Shown here one piece after another: positions 16,531-24,751 of a stretch of DNA of 64,000 nucleotides. The first letter of the stretch is position 1, and every line of letters begins with the position of its first letter. The stretch lies in assembly GCA_963702685.1 (NCBI GenBank), contig CAVPDQ010000027.1, positions 62,001 through 126,000 of the forward strand, in the 5' to 3' direction. Position numbers and translations under genes: made by a program. The notes beneath the pieces were generated by a model, which saw only the letters and a list, made by a program, of their open reading frames with translations, was not told the origin of the DNA and made no database searches. The stretch is from AP-15 sp963702685 (GTDB taxonomy: Bacteria; Pseudomonadota; Alphaproteobacteria; ATCC43930; CGMCC-115725).

Positions 16531-17073
16531 ATGCGAGGAGTCGTCGCCGCAGTCAGCCGCAGCCCGGCGCACACGCTGTCGAAACCGAACCAGGCCCGGA
16601 TCCGGCTCGTCGAGGGCCTCGGGGTCGAGGGCGACGCGCACCAGGGCAAGACGGTCAAGCACCGCTCGCGCGTCGCGCGCGACCCGACCCAGCCCAATTT
16701 GCGCCAGGTGCATTTGATCCACGCCGAGCTGCACGACGAGCTGCGGGGCGCGGGCTTTGCCGTGGCGCCGGGACAGATGGGCGAGAACGTCACGACGCGC
16801 GGCGTCGATCTGCTCGGCCTCGCGGTCGGGACCCGGCTTCATCTCGGCGCGACGGCGGTGGTCGAGGTCACCGGGCTGCGCAATCCCTGCGCCCAGCTCG
16901 ACAAGATCGAAAAGGGGCTGATGGCCGCCACGATAGAGCGCGACGCCGACGGCAATCTCATGCGCAAGGCCGGGATCATGGGCGTCGTCCTGGCCGAAGG
17001 CGAGGTGCGGCCCGGCGACCCGATCCGGGTCGAGCCCCCTCCCCCGCCCTATCTGCCGCTTGCGGTGGTTTAG
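16531..17073 (+). CDS. MOSC domain protein
   Basis: MOSC domains bind or sulfurate the molybdenum cofactor, or handle N-hydroxylated or thiol substrates. The 180-residue product is a single MOSC domain with GVEGDAHQGKTV near residue 35, MGENVTTRG near residue 88 and the conserved cysteine in LRNPCAQLD near residue 120. The start ATG is at 16531, 21 bases after the nitrilase-like gene. A distant molybdenum link exists in this window (two moeA genes at 58.6-61.7 kb), but nothing ties them directly. The substrate is unknown. Confidence 0.85.
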   Translation: MRGVVAAVSRSPAHTLSKPNQARIRLVEGLGVEGDAHQGKTVKHRSRVARDPTQPNLRQVHLIHAELHDELRGAGFAVAPGQMGENVTTRGVDLLGLAVGTRLHLGATAVVEVTGLRNPCAQLDKIEKGLMAATIERDADGNLMRKAGIMGVVLAEGEVRPGDPIRVEPPPPPYLPLAVV

Positions 17074-17094
17074 CCGAGACAAAGTCTTCCCGCT

Positions 17095-18402
17095 GTGGCC
17101 CAACCGGAGCCGGCGCTGCGCGGCGCCGTCGCGCCGCCGCATCGGCGACGTCCCGGTGCGATGTCGCGATCGGCGATCCTGGCGCCGTTCGAGCTGCGCA
17201 GCTTTCGCTTCCAGTTTCCGGCCGATTTGCTGACCTCATGGGGCAGCGAAATGGAGAATTTGGTGCTCGGCTGGTATGTGCTGGTGACAACCGGCTCGGT
17301 CCTGCTGCTGACCCTGTTCTGGGCGCTGCAATATCTCGGGACCCTCTTGGCGCCGGTTTTCGGCATGGCCGGCGACCGCTTCGGCCACCGCCGCATCATC
17401 TGCGCGATGCGCATAACCTGCACGAGCCTGGCGCTGACGATGACCGGGCTCGCCCTCAGCGGCGGGCTGCGCCCGGTCCATGTTTTCGTGATCGCCACCG
17501 CTTCGGGGCTGGTGCGCACCTCCGACCAGGCGATGCGCGGCGCGCTGATTGGTGCGACGATGCCGGCCGACCGGCTGATGGCGACGATGGGGTTGTCGCG
17601 CTCGACCGGGGATTCGGCCCGGATCGCCGGCTCGCTGCTTGGCGCGGGCCTCTTCGCCGCCTACGGCATGGGCGCGGCCTATGTGGTTATCGCCGGCTTC
17701 TATGTGATGGGATTGCTGCTGACTTTCGGCGTGGCCGCGGCCCGTCCCGCACCGGTCTCCGCCGGGGGGCCGCGCCTCTCGCTGCTGCGCGATCTGAAAG
17801 AGGGGCTCGCCTGCGTCTGGGACACGCCGCCGTCGCTCGCGGCGATGTGGCTCGCTTTTCTCGTCAACCTGACCGCGTTTCCGCTGACGAGCGGGCTCCT
17901 GCCCTATATCGCGCGCGATGTTTACCACATCGGCGAGACCGGCCTCGGCACCCTCGTCGCCAGCTTTGCGCTGGGGTCGCTGATCGGCTCGATCGCAATC
18001 AGCCTCGCCGGGCGCATGATCCGGCCGGCGCGGATGATGCTGGTTTTTGCGCTCGCCTGGTACGCCGGCCTCTTCTTCTTCGCGCTGATGCCCGGCCCCG
18101 GCGCCGGCCGCGTCATGCTGGTCCTCGCCGGCCTCGCCCAGAGCCTCTCGATGGTGCCGATGTCGGTCATGCTGCTGCACGGCACAGCTCCCCGGTTTCG
18201 CGGCCGGGTCATGGGCGTGCGCATGCTGGCGATCTATGGCGTGCCGATCGGCCTTTTGGCGGCCGGCGCCCTGATCGGCCATATCGGCTTCGCCTCGACC
18301 GCGATCCTTTACTGCCTCGTCGGCGCGGTCTTGACCCTCGCCATCGCGCTCTACTGGCGCGCGGCCCTCTGGCCGCGCTCGGCGCCCGCAAACGCACGCT
18401 GA
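17095..18402 (+). CDS. MFS transporter, EntS-like exporter type
   Basis: Predicted 12-helix major facilitator exporter of the EntS/enterobactin-exporter-like group. Helices are evident throughout. The loop between helices 2 and 3 has GMAGDRFGHRRII, the MFS signature. The GTG at 17095 gives 435 residues; the ATG at 17161 (MSRSAILAPF) is an equally good start that removes a Pro/Arg-rich leader. It follows the MOSC gene by 21 bases. It converges on the lactonase-like gene 6 bases downstream. The substrate cannot be told from sequence. Confidence 0.85.
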   Translation: MAQPEPALRGAVAPPHRRRPGAMSRSAILAPFELRSFRFQFPADLLTSWGSEMENLVLGWYVLVTTGSVLLLTLFWALQYLGTLLAPVFGMAGDRFGHRRIICAMRITCTSLALTMTGLALSGGLRPVHVFVIATASGLVRTSDQAMRGALIGATMPADRLMATMGLSRSTGDSARIAGSLLGAGLFAAYGMGAAYVVIAGFYVMGLLLTFGVAAARPAPVSAGGPRLSLLRDLKEGLACVWDTPPSLAAMWLAFLVNLTAFPLTSGLLPYIARDVYHIGETGLGTLVASFALGSLIGSIAISLAGRMIRPARMMLVFALAWYAGLFFFALMPGPGAGRVMLVLAGLAQSLSMVPMSVMLLHGTAPRFRGRVMGVRMLAIYGVPIGLLAAGALIGHIGFASTAILYCLVGAVLTLAIALYWRAALWPRSAPANAR

Positions 18403-18408
18403 CAAGCC

Positions 18409-19581
18409 TCACACCATTCCCATCCAGAACATTTGCCGGCCGCCGACATCGATATCGTATTTGCGTATGAAATCGAGCTTGCCATCGGTGCCGATGCGGA
18501 ACATCGACAGGCACGCCGGCACGGTGCGGATTTCGCTCCCCTCCTTGACCGGCAGCGCCATGATGTGGGCGGCGACCAGGAGCCGGCCGCTCGGGTCGAT
18601 ATGGAAGGTGCGGCAATGGATGCCGTGGGTGTCGATATGCTGGATCGGCCTGGGCTCGCCGGTCGCCGGGTCGATTGCAAAGACGGCGAGCGTATTCTCG
18701 CCCCCGGCGAAAACTTGCAGGCCCCCCGCTTCGAGGGTGCTCGACGCGCGGTTGGCAACATAGGCAAAACGGCCGTTCGGATGAACATGGACAGTGCCGG
18801 CGACCTGGCGCCCGCGGATATTGTCGGGCTCGGCGAGGGTGCCAGTGCGAAAGCGTGCCATCGGCGACAGCGACAGGCCGTCGCGGCTGAACGTGTCGAG
18901 CCGATTCTGCCGCTCCAGGGAGACATAGACCCACGGCTCGGTCGGATGGAAATCGAGATGGCGCGGGCCAAAGCCGTAGCCGCCACCGGGCGCTACCGAG
19001 GCTTCGCTGGTCAAGAGCCCGTTGGCATAATGGAAGACCTTCAGCGCGCCTGGCTGCTCGGCATTGCCGCCGGCAGCGTCGTGGCCGCGCGTAACCAGGA
19101 CCACGAGCCGATTGTCGAGGCTGACCCGCACCTGATGGCCGTAGATGCCGGGATCGATCGGCCCCGGCTGCTCGATCTCGGCGCCCGGCGTCGCATCGGG
19201 GTTGACGCGGTACACTCTGAGCCCGCTCGGATTGCTGAACGCAACCAGCACATGCTCGGACGGAATGTCGCTGGTCATGTGGATCGGCCGCGTCGGCAGC
19301 GCGACCGGCTCGCCATGCGGCGACAACGCGCCCGAGACCGGATCGATGCGGAAGGCGCTGACATGATGCTGGTCGCCGACCACGCCGCCAATTCCCGAGG
19401 CGCTGTTGCTCGACGCCGCATAGAGAAATCGGCGCGAGGCGTGTGGCCAAGCGTAATGCACATTGGCCGGCAAGCTGACCGTGCCCCGTCGTGCCAACGA
19501 GGCACCAGCGACATCGACCTCGTAATGGGTAAGCGCGGGCCCGACAGCGGCGTACAGGTGGACGTTTGCGTTGCTCGGCAT
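18409..19581 (-). CDS. Beta-propeller lactonase-family protein
   Basis: Seven-bladed beta-propeller of the 6-phosphogluconolactonase/YbhE family (PF10282 type). Repeated blade motifs include HVHPNGRFAYVANR and FHIDPSGRLLVAAH, and a conserved stretch FGPRHLDFHPTEPWVYVSLE is present. The start ATG at 19579-19581 (MPSNANVHLYAAVG) directly precedes the first blade; a longer frame to 19707 overlaps the upstream gene and looks unconserved. No signal peptide is seen. It is the last gene of the minus-strand FAD/2Fe-2S dehydrogenase operon, 40 bases after it, so it may act on the lactone or cyclic product of that enzyme (inference). Confidence 0.8.
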   Translation of the reverse strand: MPSNANVHLYAAVGPALTHYEVDVAGASLARRGTVSLPANVHYAWPHASRRFLYAASSNSASGIGGVVGDQHHVSAFRIDPVSGALSPHGEPVALPTRPIHMTSDIPSEHVLVAFSNPSGLRVYRVNPDATPGAEIEQPGPIDPGIYGHQVRVSLDNRLVVLVTRGHDAAGGNAEQPGALKVFHYANGLLTSEASVAPGGGYGFGPRHLDFHPTEPWVYVSLERQNRLDTFSRDGLSLSPMARFRTGTLAEPDNIRGRQVAGTVHVHPNGRFAYVANRASSTLEAGGLQVFAGGENTLAVFAIDPATGEPRPIQHIDTHGIHCRTFHIDPSGRLLVAAHIMALPVKEGSEIRTVPACLSMFRIGTDGKLDFIRKYDIDVGGRQMFWMGMV

Positions 19582-19621
19582 CTGAGGGATCCCCACAAGA
19601 TTTGACTGGGTCACGATAGGC

Positions 19622-20995
19622 TCAACCCAAACCGGTTTCGAAATCGGCGAGAGCGCCGACAGTAATCGGCTTATAGGGCGCGCGCGGGCGAAAACAGCCG
19701 ATTTCACCCATCGGCTTTTTCAGCGTGTCGGCGATGGTCGCCGTGACGATGGATCCGCAAATCCGGCCCTGGCAGGGACCCATGCCGCAGCGGGTGAACG
19801 CCTTGAGCTGGTTCGGGCCGATCGCACCGAGCCGAGCGGCGCGCCTGATTTGGCCGACGGTCACCTCCTCGCAGCGGCAGGCGACGATCGCATCGTCGGC
19901 TGGAGCCAGGATTGCCGGCGACGGCCGGTAGAGTGTGTCGAGAAACGGCCGCAAGGCGCGCTCGGATGCGAGGCTCCGGCGGATCGGCCGGGCGCGGCGG
20001 TCGCGATCGGCCTGCGCGATCCGGCCGAGCCCGGCCGCAGCATCGAGCGCCGCAAGCTTCCCCGACAGCACCGCCGCCTGCGCTCCGGCGATCCCGCCGC
20101 TATCGCCGGCAACGCTGATGCCGGTCAGGCTGGTGCAGCCCCATTCGTCAACCGAGGGGCGCCAGCAAAGCTGCGCCGGATCCCATTCGTGGCGCAATTG
20201 CAGAGCGAGGCTGATCTGCACATTCGGGATCACCCCTTCGTGCAGGAGCAGATGGTCGGCGGCAATTTCGCCGCCCGCCCAGGCGATCCGCTCGAGGCTG
20301 CCGCGGCCGAGCGCCCGCAGCCCGCGCGCCGCGCGGTATATTGGAATATCGGCCACGTGCACCGCCCGTGTCAGACCTAAGCCTTTGAGCGCCATTCGGC
20401 GCCCCGACCAGAGCCCGACAAGATACCGCGCCGCAGCGATCCAATTTGCGAGCGGCGTGGTTTCGAGGAGAGCAGCGGGTGGCGCGCCGGCACGGGCGAG
20501 CTGACCTGCCAACAGGTAAAGAAGCGGCCCTTGGCCCGCCAGCACCGTTCGGCCGTCCGGGACGAGGCCAGCGGTTTTCAGCAATACCTGCGCGCCACCG
20601 GCGGCCATGACCCCTGGCAGGGTCCAACCCGGTATCGGGACCGGGCGCTCGAGCGCTCCGGTCGCCAGCAGGATGCGGTTGGCGTCGACGGTTTCGGTTC
20701 GACCGCCTCGCTCGAGGCAGAGCGATAAATCTTCGCCGTCGATATGCCAAACGGTTGTCTTTGGACGATAATCGACGGGAGCCGCGCGAAATGCCCGGAC
20801 AAGGGCCTGGCCGGCTGCATAATCGGGTCCGAGCGGAGTGTCGGGCTGCGCCCGCTCGACCCCACGATAAATCTGGCCGCCGGGAGCCTCCTGCTCGTCG
20901 ACGATCAGGGTCTCGAGGCCCAGCTCGGTGGCGAGGCAGGCAGCTGCAATTCCGGCCGGGCCGGCACCGACGATCGCGAAATCGACCTTGCTCAT
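19622..20995 (-). CDS. FAD oxidoreductase with BFD-type 2Fe-2S domain (HcnB/OoxA-like)
   Basis: Large subunit of a multi-subunit amino-acid or opine dehydrogenase. The N-terminal FAD-binding motif is IVGAGPAGIAAACLATELG, followed by an NAD(P)-type pyridine nucleotide disulfide-reductase fold. The C-terminal region has the bacterioferritin-associated ferredoxin-like cysteine pattern (CRCEEVT, then CGMGPCQGRICG). Homologues are HcnB of hydrogen cyanide synthase, OoxA/NoxA of opine oxidases and the large subunit of D-hydroxyproline dehydrogenases. It overlaps the small 2Fe-2S gene by 4 bases. The substrate cannot be set by sequence alone. Confidence 0.88.
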   Translation of the reverse strand: MSKVDFAIVGAGPAGIAAACLATELGLETLIVDEQEAPGGQIYRGVERAQPDTPLGPDYAAGQALVRAFRAAPVDYRPKTTVWHIDGEDLSLCLERGGRTETVDANRILLATGALERPVPIPGWTLPGVMAAGGAQVLLKTAGLVPDGRTVLAGQGPLLYLLAGQLARAGAPPAALLETTPLANWIAAARYLVGLWSGRRMALKGLGLTRAVHVADIPIYRAARGLRALGRGSLERIAWAGGEIAADHLLLHEGVIPNVQISLALQLRHEWDPAQLCWRPSVDEWGCTSLTGISVAGDSGGIAGAQAAVLSGKLAALDAAAGLGRIAQADRDRRARPIRRSLASERALRPFLDTLYRPSPAILAPADDAIVACRCEEVTVGQIRRAARLGAIGPNQLKAFTRCGMGPCQGRICGSIVTATIADTLKKPMGEIGCFRPRAPYKPITVGALADFETGLG

Positions 20996-21294
20996 TGCGT
21001 CGGGTCGATCGGGCGCGCCCGAGCCTGCCGGCGGATCCGCATGCCGGAGCGGGCTTCGACCATGCAGCTTTGCCGGTTCGGCACGCCATCAATCTCGGCG
21101 AGGCAATCGAAGCAGACCCCGATCATGCAATAGGGATCGCGCTCGTTCCCGCCGACCGGCGTCTGTCGGATACTGCGAAGCCCGGCCGCAGCCACCGCCG
21201 CCGCAGCCGAAGCGCCGGGTATCACACGCACAACGCGTCCTTCGACATCGACGGCGATCGTCGGCTCGCCGCCCTCAGCTCGCAACCGAAACAT
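20992..21294 (-). CDS. Small 2Fe-2S protein (HcnA-like subunit)
   Basis: A 100-residue ferredoxin-like subunit with the cysteine pattern C-x4-C-x2-C and a fourth Cys 11 residues on (CMIGVCFDC, then RQSC), which binds a plant-type [2Fe-2S] cluster. It is wedged between two FAD subunits: it overlaps the large one by 4 bases and the DadA-like one by 20 bases. This is the arrangement of HcnABC and of heterotrimeric hydroxyproline/proline dehydrogenases. The role is to relay electrons from the oxidase subunit (inference from family). Confidence 0.87.
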   Translation of the reverse strand: MFRLRAEGGEPTIAVDVEGRVVRVIPGASAAAAVAAAGLRSIRQTPVGGNERDPYCMIGVCFDCLAEIDGVPNRQSCMVEARSGMRIRRQARARPIDPTQ

Positions 21295-22390
21295 CGAACC
21301 GCCGTGCGGAGAAGAGGTCGAGGTCAGGGTCGAGCGCGCCCATCGCCACCATCGGCGCGAACAGGTTGGCGTGCGCCCCGGCGAGCGTTACCCCGCTGTG
21401 GCAGTTGGCGGTAAAGGCGCCGGGAAACTGCTGGGACTGATCGTAAATCGGCAGCCCGTCGAGCGGCATGATCCGCAGCGCCGCCCAGGCGCGCACGATC
21501 TGAAGCTCGCGCAACCAAGGAAACGACAGCACCGCGCGGCGCGCAATCTGTTTCATGACCTCGGGGTTCTGGCCGGTGTCGAAACCGACATCTTCCTGGC
21601 TGTCGCCGAGCATGATCCCGCCCTCGATGGTCTGGCGGATCGTGGTCGTCGGAACCGGCAGAATCTGCGCCGCCCGCTCGGTCACGAGGATTTGTCCGCG
21701 CTGTGGCTCGACCGGGGCGTTGAGCCCGAACAGCGGCGCCAAGGCGGCATTGCCGAGCCCGGCGGCGAGGACGATTTTTGGCGCCGCGACCTCGTCTCCG
21801 CCGGCGCGGATGCGGAAATCCTGCGGCGCCACGGCAGCATAGGCAACATGCGAATTCGGCAGGTAGCGGCCCCCCTTCTCGGCAAACCCCTTATGTAAAG
21901 CGTGCAGCAAATTGAGCGGGTTGGCGTGACCATCGTAGGGCGTCCAAGAGGCGCCGGTCACAGCAGGGCCGATTCCTGGCAGCATATCGGCAATTTCCTC
22001 ATGGTCGAGCATGCGGTAGTCAAAGCCGAAATTGCCCGATTCTGCACGCATCCTCTCCATCCGAGCGCGGCGGTCTTCAAGCTCCTCCTCCCCGAGGCAA
22101 AGGTGCACTCCACCCGGCCGTTGGTGGCCGACCGAGATCCCGGTCTGCGCCAGCAAGCTCGCGGCGAGGGTCGGCCATTGATCGGCCGAGCGCCGCGTCC
22201 AGCGCTGGTAGCCCGGCGCGCCGTCGCCTTTGCTCTGGACCCAGACGAGCCCGAAATTGCCCCGTGACGCACGATATGCGGTATCGCCTTCGTCGAGCAG
22301 GGTGACCTCGAGGCCTTCGCGGACGAGGCCATAAGCGATGGCGGCGCCGACAAGACCGCCGCCGACCACGATTGCGTCGCAAGACCGCAT
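21275..22390 (-). CDS. DadA-type FAD amine/amino-acid dehydrogenase (HcnC-like)
   Basis: Catalytic subunit of the glycine/D-amino-acid oxidase fold. The FAD motif AIVVGGGLVGAAIAYGL is at the N-terminus, and ASRGNFGLVWVQ and FTANCHSGVTLAGAH correspond to flavin contacts in the family. The start ATG at 22388-22390 has a GGAAAGG ribosome site directly upstream and sits 5 residues before the FAD motif; the longer frame to 22462 is not supported. It is the first gene of a four-gene operon (FAD, 2Fe-2S, FAD/BFD, lactonase-like). Sarcosine, proline derivatives, opines or glycine are all possible substrates. Confidence 0.88.
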   Translation of the reverse strand: MRSCDAIVVGGGLVGAAIAYGLVREGLEVTLLDEGDTAYRASRGNFGLVWVQSKGDGAPGYQRWTRRSADQWPTLAASLLAQTGISVGHQRPGGVHLCLGEEELEDRRARMERMRAESGNFGFDYRMLDHEEIADMLPGIGPAVTGASWTPYDGHANPLNLLHALHKGFAEKGGRYLPNSHVAYAAVAPQDFRIRAGGDEVAAPKIVLAAGLGNAALAPLFGLNAPVEPQRGQILVTERAAQILPVPTTTIRQTIEGGIMLGDSQEDVGFDTGQNPEVMKQIARRAVLSFPWLRELQIVRAWAALRIMPLDGLPIYDQSQQFPGAFTANCHSGVTLAGAHANLFAPMVAMGALDPDLDLFSARRFDVSVAS

Positions 22391-22650
22391 CCTTTCCCCC
22401 TGCCGTGCCTCTTTTATCAGATCGAGATCAGGCTCCCATGCACCTTCGGCAGCCCTGCTCAAACCATCTCGATATCCGGCATATCATACGAATATAGTAA
22501 TTGTGAGACACACATTATCCTGTCACGGCCACGACGGCGACACGTTGCAAGCCCGACCATCGGATGCTAACGTGACAAGGTCAACTCAGCCGGTCGAACG
22601 GGTGGCGCAGCCGCCGGTTCGGCCGGTTCGCGTCCGGGGGTTGCAGGTTT
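22391..22650. promoter_or_regulatory. Divergent intergenic region with AT-rich core
   Basis: This 260-base gap separates the minus-strand dehydrogenase operon from the plus-strand TerB-DnaJ gene. Bases 22470-22520 are clearly AT-rich against the surrounding sequence, which suggests that promoters for one or both sides lie there. A minus-strand TATGAT-like hexamer (complement at 22485-22490) could serve the dehydrogenase operon, but no matching -35 is obvious. I see no coding signal in it. Confidence 0.3.
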
Positions 22651-23400
22651 ATGAGCTTTGTCGGCCGCCTTATCGCCGGTGCCCGCGAGCTGCCGTTCGG
22701 CGGCCCGCTCGGCGATTTGCTGGAGCGCGCGGCGCGCCATATCGCGCATTGGCATCTGCATCACGGCGACAGCGATCACGTCGATCCGCGCCGCCGCATC
22801 GCCTTCACGATCGCGGTCATCGCGCTCGGCGCCAAGATGGCCAAAGCCGATGGCGACGTTACCCGCGACGAAGTCGCCGCCTTTGGCGAGGTGTTTCAAG
22901 TGCCTCCCGGCGAGGAGGAGCATGTGCGGCTGGTCTTCGATCTCGCCCGCCGCAGCACCATTGGGTTCGAGAGCTATGCCAGGCAGGTTGGGCGCCTGTT
23001 CGCAAACGAGCGGGCGGCGCTGGAAGACTTGCTCGGCGGGCTGTTTCACATCGCGCTCGCCGACGGCATGCTGTGCCCCGCCGAAGACGGCTATCTGCGC
23101 GAGGTCGCCCATCATTTTGGCTTTGACGGAGCCGACTACGCGCGCATCCGCGCCCACCATGTCGGCGGCGGCCCGGAAGAGACCGAAGATGCCCACGCCA
23201 TCCTCGGGATCGCTCCAGGCGCGCCGCCCGTGGTCATCCGCGAGGCCTACCGGCGACTGGTGCGCGAGACCCATCCAGACCTTGCGTTGGCCCAAGGGCT
23301 GCCGGGCGAATGCATCGCCTTGGCAACAGCGCGGATGGCCCGGATCAACGCCGCCTACGACCGCCTGGCGAGGACCAGGACCAGGATGGGCATCGCGTGA
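22651..23400 (+). CDS. TerB-DnaJ domain protein (DjlA-like)
   Basis: Co-chaperone-like protein resembling DjlA without the N-terminal membrane anchor. A TerB domain (about residues 45-165, with KMAKADGDVTRDEV) is followed by a J domain (about 178-245) with the HPD motif in RETHPDL that stimulates Hsp70. The 249-residue product starts at the ATG at 22651. Its GTGA end overlaps the start of the AmpD-like gene by 4 bases, so the two are cotranscribed. The same pairing of a DjlA-like gene with an amidase gene is common in alphaproteobacteria. The client protein is unknown. Confidence 0.88.
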   Translation: MSFVGRLIAGARELPFGGPLGDLLERAARHIAHWHLHHGDSDHVDPRRRIAFTIAVIALGAKMAKADGDVTRDEVAAFGEVFQVPPGEEEHVRLVFDLARRSTIGFESYARQVGRLFANERAALEDLLGGLFHIALADGMLCPAEDGYLREVAHHFGFDGADYARIRAHHVGGGPEETEDAHAILGIAPGAPPVVIREAYRRLVRETHPDLALAQGLPGECIALATARMARINAAYDRLARTRTRMGIA

Positions 23401-24128
23401 GCGGGCTCGCGATCCGCGACCGTCTATCGCCAAACCATGCCGAGCGAGGTGCATTGCCGCGCATCGACATGCTGGTGCTGCATTATACCGGCATGCGGAC
23501 CGCCGTCGCCGCGCTCGACCGGTTGTGCGACCCAGCGGCTCGCGTCAGCGCCCACTATGTCGTCGAGGAGGACGGCATCGTCTGGCGGCTTGTGCCAGAA
23601 ACGCTGTGTGCCTTTCACGCCGGGATTTCGTGCTGGGACGGGGAGCGTGAGCTTAATCGCGTCTCGATCGGGGTCGAGATCGTAAACCCCGGTCATGACT
23701 GGGGCTATCATGCATTTCCCAACGCGCAAATGGCCGCTGTCGAACGGCTCTGCCACGACATTCTCTGCCGACATCCGATCCCGCCTTATAGGGTGGTCGG
23801 GCATTCGGACATTGCGCCGGACCGTAAAACCGATCCGGGCGAGCTCTTCGACTGGCCGCGCCTCGCCCGCGCCGGGATCGGCATCTGGCCCGAGCCATCC
23901 GAACTTTCCGTTGCGGCGCCCGTCGATCATGCCAAAGCGATCACCGATCTCGGCGCGATCGGCTACGGCACAGCGCATGACATCGAAACGGCGGCAATCG
24001 CTGCCTTCCAGCGACGTTTTCGCCCGGTGCGGTGCGACGGCGTCCTCGATGCAGAAACCGCCGGCCGCATCGCCGAAATTTGTGCCGCCTATCGCCAGGC
24101 ACGCCGAGCAAGAGGGCGCGCGGATTAA
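23397..24128 (+). CDS. N-acetylmuramoyl-L-alanine amidase, AmpD-like
   Basis: Zinc amidase that cuts the bond between MurNAc and the stem peptide. The Amidase_2 domain has LVLHYTGM (first zinc His), AFHAGISCW and GVEIVNPGH, and the late zinc ligands fall in VGHSDIAPDRKTDPGE. A C-terminal peptidoglycan-binding domain of the PG_binding_1 type follows (about residues 185-235, AAIAAFQRRF). The GTG at 23397 overlaps the upstream stop as GTGA; no signal peptide is visible, which fits cytoplasmic recycling of anhydro-muropeptides. The gene overlaps the convergent SnoaL-like gene by 4 bases. Confidence 0.92.
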   Translation: MSGLAIRDRLSPNHAERGALPRIDMLVLHYTGMRTAVAALDRLCDPAARVSAHYVVEEDGIVWRLVPETLCAFHAGISCWDGERELNRVSIGVEIVNPGHDWGYHAFPNAQMAAVERLCHDILCRHPIPPYRVVGHSDIAPDRKTDPGELFDWPRLARAGIGIWPEPSELSVAAPVDHAKAITDLGAIGYGTAHDIETAAIAAFQRRFRPVRCDGVLDAETAGRIAEICAAYRQARRARGRAD

Positions 24129-24520
24129 TTGAGGCGGGTGCGCCGACGCTCCGCCTGACGGGTGACGATCTGGCCGGCGTGATGGTGGGCCAGCCGCCAG
24201 GCGCCGTCCTCACGCACGAAGAAATTGCTGGCTGCGAGGGTGCCACCTTCCAGCTCCTCCTCGCACAGCACCAGCGCGGCGTCGCCGTAGAGCAGCACGC
24301 GCTCGTCAAAGCAGGCGACGCGCGGCGCATTGGGGTTCGACAGGATCGCCTCCCAGCTCGTCATGATTGCTTCGCGCTCGTTGAGCACGGTCCAGCCCGG
24401 GTGCAGGCAGGCCACCGCCGACTGGCGCGCCCATAGCGCATCCATTGCGGCGAGGTCGCGCGTTCCAAAAGCGCGGTAGAATTCGAGATTGGCGGCGAGC
24501 ACGGCGTCCTTGTCGGTCAT
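24125..24520 (-). CDS. SnoaL/NTF2-like protein of unknown function
   Basis: A 131-residue protein of the NTF2 cone fold (SnoaL_3/DUF4440 type). The pattern FYRAFGTRDLAAMDALWA, then HPGW and a GAWRLAHHHAG ending, is typical of the family, in which members may be enzymes, binding proteins or domain partners. The start ATG at 24518-24520 matches the beginning of the conserved region; a longer frame upstream to 24868 is not supported. It is a single gene on the minus strand between the AmpD-like gene and the divergent urt operon. No specific role can be assigned. Confidence 0.82.
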   Translation of the reverse strand: MTDKDAVLAANLEFYRAFGTRDLAAMDALWARQSAVACLHPGWTVLNEREAIMTSWEAILSNPNAPRVACFDERVLLYGDAALVLCEEELEGGTLAASNFFVREDGAWRLAHHHAGQIVTRQAERRRTRLN

Positions 24521-24681
24521 GGTGATGCTCCGCGTCGATCGCCCGAAATTACACCGGCACGGCCCCTCGATGCCACTTCGCGGCGAACGCATGGCGAGAT
24601 AGGCGGCAATCTGCCCAAAATGTGGGCAATCGTGCATTCGACCGGACGTGGACCGTGCGGGAGCGCCGGGCTTGCACGACT

Positions 24682-24696
24682 TGGCCTCAATTTTGC
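24682..24696 (+). promoter_or_regulatory. Candidate sigma-54 promoter of urtABCDE
   Basis: TGGCCT, five bases, then TTGC, matching the -24/-12 consensus TGGCAC-N5-TTGC at 8 of 10 positions with the required GG-N10-GC spacing. It lies 55 bases before the urtA ATG, leaving room for a start site near 24708. Regulation of urea transport by NtrC and sigma-54 is well known, and ntrC is in this window. I did not find a convincing paired NtrC box upstream. Confidence 0.5.
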
Positions 24697-24751
24697 CTCT
24701 GGTCGAAATACCGGCATCTCGGACGCCGCGTGAGCGCATGAGGATGAGGCA

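Noticed and set aside
15975..18470. 831-residue plus-strand open frame
   Set aside because: Runs out of frame through the nitrilase-like, MOSC and MFS genes and is extremely Arg/Ala-rich, a typical high-GC shadow.
18409..22390. Naming the FAD/2Fe-2S/FAD operon hcnABC (cyanide synthase)
   Set aside because: The same architecture serves opine, proline and hydroxyproline dehydrogenases; nothing in the sequence selects glycine and cyanide production.
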